A DNA stretch of 64,000 bases, taken from Leptodactylus fallax. Lineage: Eukaryota > Chordata > Amphibia > Anura > Leptodactylidae. A program made the translations under genes and the position numbers. The notes beneath the pieces were generated by a model. It did not search any database and was not told the origin of the DNA. It saw only the letters and a list, made by a program, of their open reading frames with translations. The stretch's first letter is position 1. Every line of letters starts with the position of its first letter. Positions 24,596 through 36,500 of this stretch are shown piece by piece. Location: contig CAMRHE010000133.1 in assembly GCA_947044405.1 (NCBI GenBank), positions 2,480,001 to 2,544,000 on the forward strand, given 5' to 3'.

Positions 24596-25334
24596 TCCGA
24601 ATGTCTGCAGTGTGGCAGGAGCGGCCACCAGTGGCCCCGCTATGTATAGACACTTTGGCTATTTAAATTTAGCGCCAAAGCACCTGCTCTGCCACTAAAT
24701 CCAAATGGGCCAATCACAAGAGAGCCTCTTCTGTGATAGTGTGGCCACCACTGATAATAGCGGCGGTGGTCCCACTATCATTTGTCCCTGTAAAAAAAAA
24801 ACAAAAAAAAAAAAAAAAAAAAAAAACACACAACTGGTGGCAGTAGATGAAACATAAAAAAAAGAAAAAAACAGTGGTGGCAGCTCCGCTATGTTTTTTT
24901 TTATATTACTATCCCTGTACAGCGACATCAGTATCATGGCACAGGGGATAGATCGTAGCGGGACCACCGCTGCTATCATCAGTGGTAGTCCCACTACTCA
25001 TGGCGGCCATTTTAGTTAGTCAAAGACGGATCCCAAATTGTAAAAACCAAACAATTTGGAATATGTGGGTGAAATCCAGTTAGTTACGAACCAATTCTCT
25101 CATCTCTACTCATGACTTATCTTCAGGTGGTCTCCACCGTGGAAACCCCCACAGAAATGAATGAGGGATAGGGGTGGAAATGTGTTGCAGTTTTTGAAAA
25201 AACTGCATCAAAAGCTGCTAGCATTTTTTTAAGTGGATTTTCCAGGCCCATGCCCAAAACAGTGTGCTGAAGGGAAAAAAAAAAAAACATAAAAAAAAAT
25301 GGCTTCCCAATTCCTGAAGCAGATTTTTTTTTTT
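24596..25334. other. Insertion within the old mariner copy
   Basis: Contains an A-rich run at about 24789-24828 and short repeated phrases (GGTGGTCCCACTATCA-like, at about 24760 and 24960). No gene was seen. Probably one or two MITEs. Confidence 0.4.
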
Positions 25335-25576
25335 TCCCCAGGTGAGCGACACATATACCCAGCAGTCCATATGATGTAAATACGGGATCCATCAGACCAG
25401 ATGACCTACTCCCATAGCTCCATGGTCCAGTCCTTGTGCCTATTGTAGGCACACTCAGCTGTGGACGGAAGTCAGCATGGCCACTAATATGCAGCTACGT
25501 GGCCCTATGCACAGCAGGCAGCAATCCCCTGTGTGTACGGACACCGTCTTACCATAGCCTTCATTCTACACACACA

Positions 25577-25985
25577 TCAGTAAGGCTATGTGCACATTTA
25601 TGTTGGAGTCTCCAAACTCTGTTGCAGCATGTGTCGAAAATTCGCCAGACAACTCCTCCTCCCTTTATTCTTCGCTGCGTTAGCAGCACTTCTCAATACA
25701 GCGCATGCAAATCCCGCGCATGCGCTGTAGTGAGAAGTGCTTCTAACACAGAGAAGAATAAGAAAAGGATATCTTCACATGAAGGGGCGTGCAGCAGCAA
25801 GAGGAGGCGGAATACTGGATATAACTGCTGTGCTCCGAGCACAGGGGGAACGCCCCGTTCTCCGAGCACAGAATTAGCATATAAGAATAAAGTATTTATT
25901 TCAAAAAGGGCATCTAAGAAAGTTAGGGATAGAATAGCCTTTCTAAAGGCTATTCCACCATGTTGTTAGGTAAATTTGCCTAAAT
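25577..25985. mobile_element. Palindromic MITE-like insertion
   Basis: The middle is an inverted repeat, with AGCAGCACTTCTCAATACAG and CGCATGCGCTGTAGTGAGAA folding back around CGCGCATGCG. It lies between two pieces of the mariner copy. Confidence 0.55.
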
Positions 25986-26654
25986 CTAATGATAGAATCC
26001 TATTAATAGGTACCGACAACTGCATACAGGGAATACCCCACAAGACCTGTCATAGGGGCGATCCTCTGACCCAGATGTTTAGCCATTATTATCTGGGGCT
26101 GGAAAACTATTTTAGCAACAACCGAACACACATTTCATACTGATGGCCGGTGCACAGGATAGGTCATCAGTGTGATCTGTGGGGGTCCAGCACCCGGACC
26201 CTACACAGATCAGCTGATCTGGCTGCCGGAAACAGCAGCAGTGGACGGGAGCTGTAATGGGGTATAGGAGCGGAACTGCAATTCCCAGGTGCCACTGCTA
26301 TACAGTGCACAGGGCTGCTAGTTCACTCCTTAGGATAGGAGCAGAGTTGCTTCTACTCCCCATCTACTAGCAGCTCACATACTGACCGCCTGTCCTGTGG
26401 ATAGGTCACCTGCATGAAATATGTATATTGAAGTCGCTCAGATCCTTACACTTGCTCATTTTTCTTGCTTCCAAGACATCAACTTTGAGATCAGACTGTG
26501 CACATGTTCCCCGATATATCACTTGATAGAGGGGGTCAGACAAACTATAGAGCCGAATTCTAACACCGTCTTCTTCCAGATTCCGCCTCTGGGCAGAGGT
26601 TCCCGCATCACATCTAGACGGTCTTGATGGAGTTTACAGACCAAACACTACACA

Positions 26655-27497
26655 CCAATAGTACAAAAACATTTATTAAAAGGAGGATAAAAAATTTAAA
26701 TATAGTCAAAGCAATGAATGTAACAGAATCTTTACATTTATAAATAAAATAATCCCATTATATAAACCACTTTACATAAAATACATATAAAAGTAACATT
26801 ACACAGGACAGATTTGTTAGGTTCTTATTAAATCTACTATAGAATTAGTGAGGTTAGGGTAATATGGTCAGGTAAGTGAAGGATTTTTGTACCTTCTGAC
26901 CACAACATAGGGTATATGTTCCATAAGTAGACCTGTGCGTCTCCATGGTAAGAGACTACAAACCGATACACTATGTAGTCTGATCCTGCAGTCATACTTC
27001 CTTACATCTCTCCCAGGTGTGCATGTGCCGGGTCTGTGGTATAACATGAAGGATATCACGTGCCGCCATGGCCTCATTCACTTTTTTCAGTGAGCCTGGA
27101 TCGCAAAACAGACAGGTATAGGATCCGTTCTTAGTTTTGCCCCACAGATATATGTATGGGGCTATAGAAAATAATGGGTCAGTGTGTTAGCCATGAAAAA
27201 CACGGCTGGCACGCTGACCAAGTACACATTTGTGTGCATGGAGCCTTAAATAGATAGGTGTATCACTGCAGGATCTGACTACACAGGGTTTGTTTGTAGT
27301 CTGTAACCATGGAGACAAATAAGTGTGCATAGGATCTGTAATCTGCCTTCATCGCCTGTAACCAACTCTTCATCTTCATTTAGACACCATTAACATAAAG
27401 TGCACTTGGGTGCCAGGAGAGGACTCCTTATATGTAGCTCCAGGGATGAGGCCTCAGATTTCTTCTCAGAAGTTCACAGATTTGTTTGAGAAACTTC
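26655..27497 (-). other. CEP295: CEP295 3' untranslated region (inferred)
   Basis: Follows the stop codon at 27498 and ends at the AATAAA signal. It contains no named repeat. The extent is inferred from the signal only. Confidence 0.5.
26672..26677 (-). promoter_or_regulatory. CEP295: CEP295 poly(A) signal
   Basis: AATAAA on the minus strand, about 820 bases past the CEP295 stop codon, followed by a T/G-containing stretch. It is the first convincing signal after the stop, so the transcript probably ends near 26655. Confidence 0.65.
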
Positions 27498-27530
27498 TCA
27501 TCTTTTTGCTCTCAACTTCTCCAGCGTTCT
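27498..27530 (-). CDS. CEP295: CEP295 terminal exon
   Basis: Ten codons, RTLEKLRAKR, then TGA, after the acceptor TTGTTTGCAG. It finishes the ALMS motif as in human (KTLEKLRAK). Too short to detect as an isolated frame; the placement relies on phase 0 and the match. Confidence 0.9.
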   Translation of the reverse strand, partial: RTLEKLRAKR

Positions 27531-30500
27531 CTGCAAACAATAGACATTCACCAAATTAATCTGAGGGTTCAAGAAAGTCTCCATCACCCAGGTCTCCATG
27601 ACAGCTGTTCTCCTGGCGATATGGACTATCTTACTAAGGAGTTGTCACAACCCCGCCTCTATTAGCATCAGTTGTGTTGCTCAGGTCTATGACCGCAGGG
27701 CAGCTACAAATCGGGCAAAGAAGAAGATTACAACCTTGTATTGTGGAGGGGCAGTGACAACTGCTTTGGTCATTTAGATATAGATAAAAACGGGTCATAA
27801 TTAAAGGGGCAGCAAATCTTAAAGGAACGCTTCAGGCAACACTGAAACACCTACGTTTAGACTTGAGCTTGAGGGTTGGCACATGACAAGAAATTTGTTT
27901 TGTCATGTGCCACCTGCACTAGACATAAGAGTCTATTTGTTCTGCCTGGAGTGTTCCTTTAAGGGCAAGAATTTAAAGGGGTTATGTGGTTTGTGTATTT
28001 ATTTATCTTTTACAGTGCATCTGCTGCATTGTATAAGCTTAGTCCCTCAACACCCCGATGATGAGCAGAGCACATCAGAGGAGGCAGAAAGTCTCATTCC
28101 GCAGCTCTCCTGCTGATACTCTGACTCTCGGTCACATGACCAACACCGCTCTGCCCTATGGATCTGCCATCAGAGTAGAGTGGGGTCGGTGATGTCATAG
28201 ACCTGGTGTGGCAGCAGGGGAGGCTTAGGAATAAGACTTTCGCTCTTCCCCATGCTGTGTTCTGTAGCTTTAAACACTGGGGCTGCGGGAATCATCATCC
28301 ATACAGTAAAAGGAAAGGGTCACCAATTTTTTAAATGTATTTATTAAAGCCAGATGATTTCTAGTCTGTGTTTATTTTCTGATCGTAGATTTTTTTATTC
28401 TATTTTCTGTACATGATTATGGGGGCGGCCATCTTGCCTGAGCTTCCCCTCTGCACTATTGTGGCCATGAAAGTGATCTGCTTTACAGCACTTTCATGGC
28501 CATAGGCAGCAACAGACTGGAGCCAACTTATTGAGGTCTATGGGAGAGTTTTGTAGCCATGCTGTGTGCAGGGAGGGGGAGGAGATAAACTGTGACATCA
28601 TCTATTGTCAGTAGTGAATGTAATGATGGGTCACAATGGATGTTATCTATAGAGGTGTGAAGTTCTATTGTGATCATATCAGTCTTGTTTGTGAAGTAAA
28701 TGAGGTCACTGCTGAAATAATTACCCACTTCAGATTTAGCAAGTGTAAGGCTGGTATTGTGCTTTAGTGGACAGAGTGAAAATAGCAGGATATGGTAATT
28801 TGTTTTTTTAATATAAATATAGATAGTGACTTAGAAATTAAAAATAAAATCATCTAACATTCTTAAAAAATATGTTTCTCAAAAATGAGGTTTAAATAAT
28901 GGACCATTTTTGGTGACACCTCCCTTACGCAAGTTTATACAGGGCAGTAAATGCACGGTTTAAAAAAAAAAAAAAAAAAAAATTCTATCCTCATATAACC
29001 CCTTCAACTTAGGCCCCTTGCAGATGACCGTGGTGTGCTTCAGTGAGCTATCTGGGTTTTTCCTGATAGCACACTGACCCATTAATTTCTGTCGAACCGC
29101 GCACACGACCATAAATTATACTGTCCCAAGTGCAGGCTGCAAAACTCAGGACAGGTCCTATTCCTGTCCGGTTTTGTGGCCATGCTGCCGCGGCTCCTAA
29201 CCATTAGATGAATGGGGCAGCGGAAGCATGGCCAGCACACGTCGGACGCTCTGCTCAATCACAGATGTGATGTGTCTGTGTGTTCCTTGACATTTATGGG
29301 CAATCCACAGGGTCTGCCATAAAAGTCTGATAATTTTTTTAAAACAGACTGTGAATAGTCCGTCGTGAAAAATTAGTTTTTTCATGGCAGATTTGCATGG
29401 GGCATATAAATATAGTGGTTAAAGGGAATTTGCCGCCAGCACCACCATCACCAGGACCTGGCAGAGCATCTTGCCTGGTGTCCATTGCATTTTGCAGTTA
29501 CAGGGGTGGAGTATGAGCACACAAAGTCAAACTCCCCCACGCCTCATCTCCTCCTTTCAGCTCTGGTTTACCTCCCCTGGCCTCTGAGATGTCAGCACTA
29601 CCAGCCCTTAAAATCCAGCGCTTGTGCAGTGTAAGTGTAGCTTTAGTCCGAAGCCAGGTCTACGTCCCAAACTTCAGATCGGCACCGCGCATGCGCTGGG
29701 TACTTTGTGAGACTTCGTTCTGGCCAGTGTGTGCATGTAGCCTGAACAAAGTCACAAAGTACCTGGCACATGCGCCGTGCTGATCTGAATTCGGGGATGT
29801 ACACCCTGCTTCAGACTAAAACTACACTTGCGATACGCAGGTGCGAGACTTTGACAGCCGTAGTGCTGACGTTACAGAGACCGAGGGAGGTGGAACAGAG
29901 CTGAAAGAAGGAAACGGGGCATTCCCTTTAAGCCTTATGAAGTGGTGATCAACAACTATATAAATCCGAGATGGTAGTACAATCCCTTATACAGTCTTTA
30001 CCTTCTTAAACTCTTTAGCCTTCTCGCGGTTCTTTGCATATGTCTCCTGCCGCATCTTTTCTTCTCTTCGTGTCTTCACTTCATCGAGCTGATTATATAG
30101 CCTGGAGGGGAGAAAATACATGCAGAGTATGAACTGGCACGTAGTACTATGTACTGCATACATTTTACATGCTTCATGCCCCTAGTGTGAGAAAATCCAG
30201 CCTCCGATCTCCTTATCCCTTTAAGGACACCGCCTACGAGATTTGAATAATGGATCACTTGTTTCCCTCTACAACATACTGCAATACTTCTGTACTGCGG
30301 TATATAGTACATTACTTTATATATGTATTAGGTCCTGTTTCTAGCAGGTCTTAACACATTTCTCTAAATGACAGGTTGACCGTGGTCTGGTCTCTTGGCG
30401 GCCATAGTGACTGCTCCAAACACTACAAGGGGGTGAGAGAACGTGCCCCCCTCCCCTTTAACTACTATCAGTGAATGAAACATTAACTATACATTCAACA

Positions 30501-33500
30501 CAATGTAATTGTATAGCTTGAGTGGGAAGGGGTTAGCATTCAATGTTCTGCCGCCCCTCTCACACACCTCCTGGAAACGTATGATTAAATTGACATTAGG
30601 AGGTTTAGGGCGTGTCTATGACAACAAACGGTTACATGGAATAAATCTCACTTAATATTCAGGACCAGTTTACAACAATTACCGTATAGTGCGCTGGTGC
30701 ATCTCTACCTCAGAGAGCTTGCGATCCTCTGGGGTGCACACTCTGACCTCAACCACTTTCTTTAGCTGTCCTCCATCAGAAGGGGACGATTCTGAGACGA
30801 TAATGTAAAAAAATAAAAATATTTGTTAAATTCGCTATTCACAATCCATGAATAGAGATGGACAATAAAGAAAGTTTAGTTTTAGCCGGTTTCAAATACT
30901 CGCCTGTCGCCAGTCTTTCGTTTCCAGTGGCAGCTTCTGTTTACAGGTCCCCGGCTGATGTCAGCAGTGATGTCACCTTTGTGCCAGGTGACCGCTGCAG
31001 CTGTTCGCTCCACTGAGTCCTGTTATTGGCTGCAGCAGTCACCTGGTACAAAAGTGACATCACTGCTGACATCATCCGGGGACGTGTAAACAGAAACTGC
31101 TGCTGGATACGCAGGACCTGGGAGAGGAGAGTACATTTTATTTCATTTGCACCAGATGTAGATGCTGTAAAAGGAATGTGTGGTCAGAAAATGATTTTTT
31201 TTTTTTTTTTTTTTATTCTGTTATCTATATTTTAAAAAAAATTCCTTAAAGTCCTGCAGTTCTGACTCTGACCACTAAGCCATATAATCTGACATTTCCT
31301 GTTTTCTGTAGGAGATTTCTTTGCAGCAGTCACCTCACTTACAGCACAATCATGATCACAGCGATCATGTACATGTAGATAAGGCACAGAATCCACCAGT
31401 CACAATAGGAGAATTCGCAGCTTAAATCTGCACAATAACCTCTGTCCAGGTCACAAAGTATTTCTAGGAAACTCTTCCATAGAAGTCAAAAGGATCTGCT
31501 CAGTCTACGTCTATGGCTCGAGGTCCATCTCCAGCAGACAGGAAGTCACAAACTATTTTAGGCTTAGTGGCATTAGTTGGAATTGCAATATTTGTAGATT
31601 TTTTTTTTTTTTTTTTGTAAATATAGGTAATAAAACATGGAAAATTAAAAGCATTACCAAAAATTGTTAAAGATGTTTAACGTAAAAACATGATGTAACC
31701 TATACAGTAGGTTATTTACTGCGACACACTCCCTTCCAGTAAGACTGATAACCCTTTTAGGTACACTTTTTGGGATGAAGTGTATTGCAAACAAAACAGG
31801 TGACCTGGGGAAGAAGAACTCACCATAGCCGGGCTGCTGCTGCTCAGCCTGGGTTACAGACACATCTGTTAGGTTATGTGCCCGGCTCTCTTGATCGGAG
31901 ACTCTGTCTTTCTTCTTAATTTCTTGGACTCTTTTCGAGGAGTTCTCAATGAAATGTCTTTTCTTCCTTAGGAAGGCTTCCTGCAGGCTCCCTGGAGTAG
32001 ATGTGAATTCAAGGCTCATTTCTGAAGAAACACAAGGATATATAACGTCAGGTTATAGGAGGATATCAGTCGCTGAAAATGGTTCTCCCACTCATACACG
32101 GATGGCATATCCCTAGGTCCCCCATCAACCCTGACGTTTTAGTTGAGTTACTTGATCACCTGAACAATAAACTGCAACACTTCTGTATTGCAGTATATGG
32201 TACATTACTGCAAATGTGTATTGGGTCCTGTTACTAATATCATTCCAAAAATGACAGCTAGGAGGCTGTAGATAGGTCTCCTCGCAGTTATGGCAACCCC
32301 AAGGAACCTTGCAATCTTGTTGTGGGGGCCAAAGAGGGCGACAGAAGGGGCTCCCTCTCTAACCACTTTGATACTGGAATATGAACTCTCTCCGACAGCT
32401 GGAACCAGTTAGCTTCTGTGACTGCTACATGGCAGAGACATACTATTACGGCACTGAGCGTCCACTATACGCTCAGCATGACAAAACGTATGGTGTAGAG
32501 TAGGAAGGAGTTAAAAGTGACCTGTGCGTCCTGGACAACTCTCCTCATCCACATACTGTACAGCTCAAAGGTGGTTACCTGCAAACTGCTGTAACCCAGA
32601 CATGCCTACTGAAGACTGGTCAGGTACATGAAGGCCTGAAGCGTCCACCTCTGGTTGAAGAGGATGAAAGGTGCCCTGTAAAGAGAAGGGGAACAGACAT
32701 TATATGCCAAATATAAGAGCTTCAAGGAATCGACTACAATGCACAACAGAAGATACATGAAACTAATGATGAAATGCTGCTGGATACAATGGAGATAAAG
32801 GAAGATGGCGACCACCTCATTGGTAGCGTTACGATCGTCGGGCCTGACTGTTTGTATTGTCAGATGTATGGAGAGGCCAGGCTGTCCCTGGGTAGGGCCT
32901 ACATGTAGGTAAACTGTAATGTAATGCCATATACTTTGGACATCTGACATTATTTTACAGATGCGTCCGTCATCCAGTGAGACCAGCCGTCTGGCTATGG
33001 CGAGTCCTCACACCAAGGTTTGCCTGTTTCATTAAACGTGCACTAATCCCAAAAATGTACTTAAAGGGGTTGTACCATTAAGGACACAGGATAGGGAATA
33101 AGTTTTGAGATCCCTGGGGGTTGGACCACTGGGTCCCCCAGTGATCACGACACTGGAGCGTTGGTGACGCAAGCACTCTGGCGTTCCATTCACAAGAAGG
33201 AGGAGACATGGGGGAGTTTGTCCTTCATTCTCCACATCGTTGGGAACACTTGAGTTGGACCCGCAGAGATTTGATGCATAACCCCTATCCGTAGCATAGG
33301 GAATAACGGTCCTTAAAGGCACAACCCCTTTAAAGCGAACCAGTCACTGCGACAGACCGGTACAGAGGTGCTTTTGCATCCACTAAACAGCTGTTCCCCA
33401 AAGTACCAAACAGGGGTGTTGGAAAAATGGTCAAATGATCCCTTAGCCCATCAGAAGGTCTGAAAAAGACCATGTGACATACGCTTCAGGACTCCTCATA

Positions 33501-36500
33501 AGGGGGAATTTATCAAGACCAGCATTTAGTACGCCGGTCTTGATAACCCCTTGCCTTTGGATGATGCAAATCATTTATGACAGGACACGCGCCTTGTCAA
33601 CTCAGGTGCTTTGTAGGACATAAAAGGGGGGGGCTTATGGTGTAATAAAGGAAAAGGGAAAGAAATTGGTTAAAAAACAAACAAAAAAAAAAAAAAACTG
33701 GCATACAAGGGCATGAGCAATCTCCTCCATAAGTATAGTGAGTGAAAACATAGAATAAAAAAAAAAAAAAACAACAAATTAAAATAAAAATCGAGATAAC
33801 GGGTATAAGGTTGGGAGGTAAAAACAGAAAAAAAATCCAGTGATAAGATTGACACATTAGAAGATGCTTGACGGTCTGACGTAACAGATTACCTGGGACG
33901 TGTCTCCATCTTGGCGATCAGTGGCCTGCGCGGCAGGCGGCTCGGAGCACACAATGCTGCTGTCATTCAGGCTGAGCAGAGTCAGATCTGGTTCTTCCAG
34001 GATTCCCCGCATCGACTCAGAATCCTAGGAAACAAACTACAGTAAATTCGGTTCTCTGCCGTTGTTTTCCAGGACTAAGAAATTGATGACCCATCCTTAG
34101 GGTAAGTCGTCTATATCAGATTGATGGTGGTCCGACAGCTGGGACCCCACGATCAGCTCTTCGGGTGAGCACTGCAGCCTCTTCACTACCTACTGGCACA
34201 GCGCCGTACATTGTATAGTGGCTGTGCTTGGTATTACAGCTCGGCACCATTCACTTATAAGAGACTAAGCTGCAAAGAGGTCATGTGACCAGTGAACATG
34301 ATGTCACATGACGCTGAAATGGTACTCACAATCCTGCTGCTGCTTCATACAGGTGATCTGTGGCGTCTGCCGATCTAATATGGATGACCTATCCTAAGAA
34401 TAGATACTCAATCTAGTCCCAGAAAACCCCTTTAATTAATACTGACTACTAAAAAGGGAAATTGATCTTCTGCTATGTCACAGATACATTGGCGATGTCC
34501 GTGATTCTGGAGAATCGCCTATAGAGAGGTCAGATTCCTTTGTACATTGCTGAAAATCAGACATCTGCGCATATTTACGAGACAGGGTTTCCGTGTTGCG
34601 ACAACCGTACACATTGAAAACTCACCCACCTATGTGAAAGCAGCACATCCGTATTCACTGGTTTCAGACATGTGCAGTTGTCACAATATGGAAACCCAGA
34701 CTATAAGAAAAACCGCTGGCCATAGCGTCCAATCAGAGTGCAGCTTTCATTTCTTACAGGAATATTTTATAACTCCTCTTCCCATAGAGAAGATGAAGGA
34801 GGTATCTGCCTGCTTGTGCCCCCCAGCAGTAGGGGAAGCTCGTAGTATACAGACTAAGGCTTCGTACACACAACAGAGCGCCCAGCCAGAGGCTTTTCCA
34901 ATGCTCCGTTCCAATTCTTTATAGGATCCGCTCTATAAATATTGGAACGGAACGTAGCTCGGGCTGCACACCCGGTTGTGTGCATTAAGTCTTACACAGC
35001 TAGAATGGAAATCAATGGGAGCTGTGGAAATCCTTATACAGTGAGCTCCCCCTGGTGGTGAAGTGGTTGCAAGGTTGTAAAAGAAAAAAAAATATATATA
35101 TATAAAAAAAGAAAAAAAAAAAAAGTCTATTAAAAAAAAGTTCATTAAAGAAGCAAAAATTACCCAGGTGCGGACAAAGCTTGGCAGAGAACTGGCTGAA
35201 GAGCCAATAGTCAGGCTAGACAAGGACTGAAGAGAGGATCTTGAGTAAGATACGGGGGTCATGTTTTCAGATCCCGGAGTCTGATCTGGTGACTGTGAAG
35301 CAGGTTGGCTGGAACCTTCCTCAGGATCACCATGTTCTGTGCTGAATTCTCCATGTTGATCCTCCTGTACAGCCAGCAGCTCCTCGAAGTGAACGCTTTT
35401 AACGCTGTTCCCTCCCAAGGACTCCGAGATTGTATGTTCAGACAGGTTGGAATAATTTACAGTCATCTGTGTGGCCACAAGTTCATGGAACGATCCGCTC
35501 TCCTCTGCGGCACTTGTCAGGATGGTAGATGAGGGCTGACTGGCGAAAGATCCGTGACTGGCATGTTGGTGAGAAGCGCTGAAAGACTGTGAGACGCCAG
35601 GCCGCAGAGGATTCCCCCGATCCTGTACTAGGGCAGAACCTCCATAGGACGGCTCCTCCTGGCTGCTCACATTAGGTTCATTAAGTGTACACTCAGGGTG
35701 TAATGGGAGAAAAGATCCAGAAAAATCTTTAAGGAAAAAAAAATACAGAATTTATTAGACATCAATCCTTGACTAATATTATATAAATCCACTAACCCCT
35801 TGGCTGGATTCGAACCCAGGACCCCAGCGCTACAAACAACATTGCTAACCACTGAGCCACCGGGCTGCCCAATACCATCTGGGAACAGTTTTGTGCTGAA
35901 CCTTTGCTTCAAGGCTGTCAGGGCTTGCTGTGGGTGGGATTACCTTGTAAAGGACTACAGTTCCCAGAATTCCTCTCCCTCCTCACAGATTTACTAATAC
36001 TTTCTAAGTGTTAGAGAGTGTAAACTTAGACTAGACCGTGTAATAATGAGTCAGATTTATCATCCAGCATCAGTCACTTGATAAATCTGGTGCATTTTGA
36101 AACTGCCTGGTCTAAGTTCACACCACCTAGGAGTTGGCCAATATTTTGGTGCATGGTAAAGGAGTTGTGCCGTTATGGACACTTACCCTCTATCCATAGG
36201 ACAAGGGATACTTGTCCGATCGCCGGGTCCCCCAGTGATGAAGAGGACAGGGGACATTCACTTCTATGGGCTTCCAGGGCTGTAATCTCCAGCAGTGCTT
36301 GCAGCCCCATATAAGTGAATGGAATGCCAATTCTGTGATAAGTGTCCACTACAGCACAACCCCTTTAAGGCCAGGACACTCCATTTCCTACCAAGCCCTG
36401 CCAGGAATCTCATGCAAGATGCAGAAACTGTCAAAAACAGTGAAGCTTTTTTTTTTTTTTTTTTTACTATGGCTCATTTTCCATAGTAAACCTGCTCCAT

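Larger units (their letters stand above)
24488..26600 (-). pseudogene. Old mariner/Tc1 transposase copy, split by later insertions
   Basis: Minus-strand pieces at about 26600-26405, 26130-25980, 25575-25335 and 24595-24488 are in the correct order for one transposon. I recall this transposon as common in fish and frogs. The last piece reads SPDLYLIKYLWDVLEKK, a decayed form of the [15 protein letters not shown] motif carrying the catalytic Glu. The gaps are filled by unrelated MITE-like DNA with GC-rich cores. All pieces carry stops. Confidence 0.6.

Noticed and set aside
33597..33857. Phe/Leu-rich frames resembling membrane proteins
   Set aside because: They arise from A/T-rich intron sequence with homopolymer runs and have no counterpart in any gene I know.
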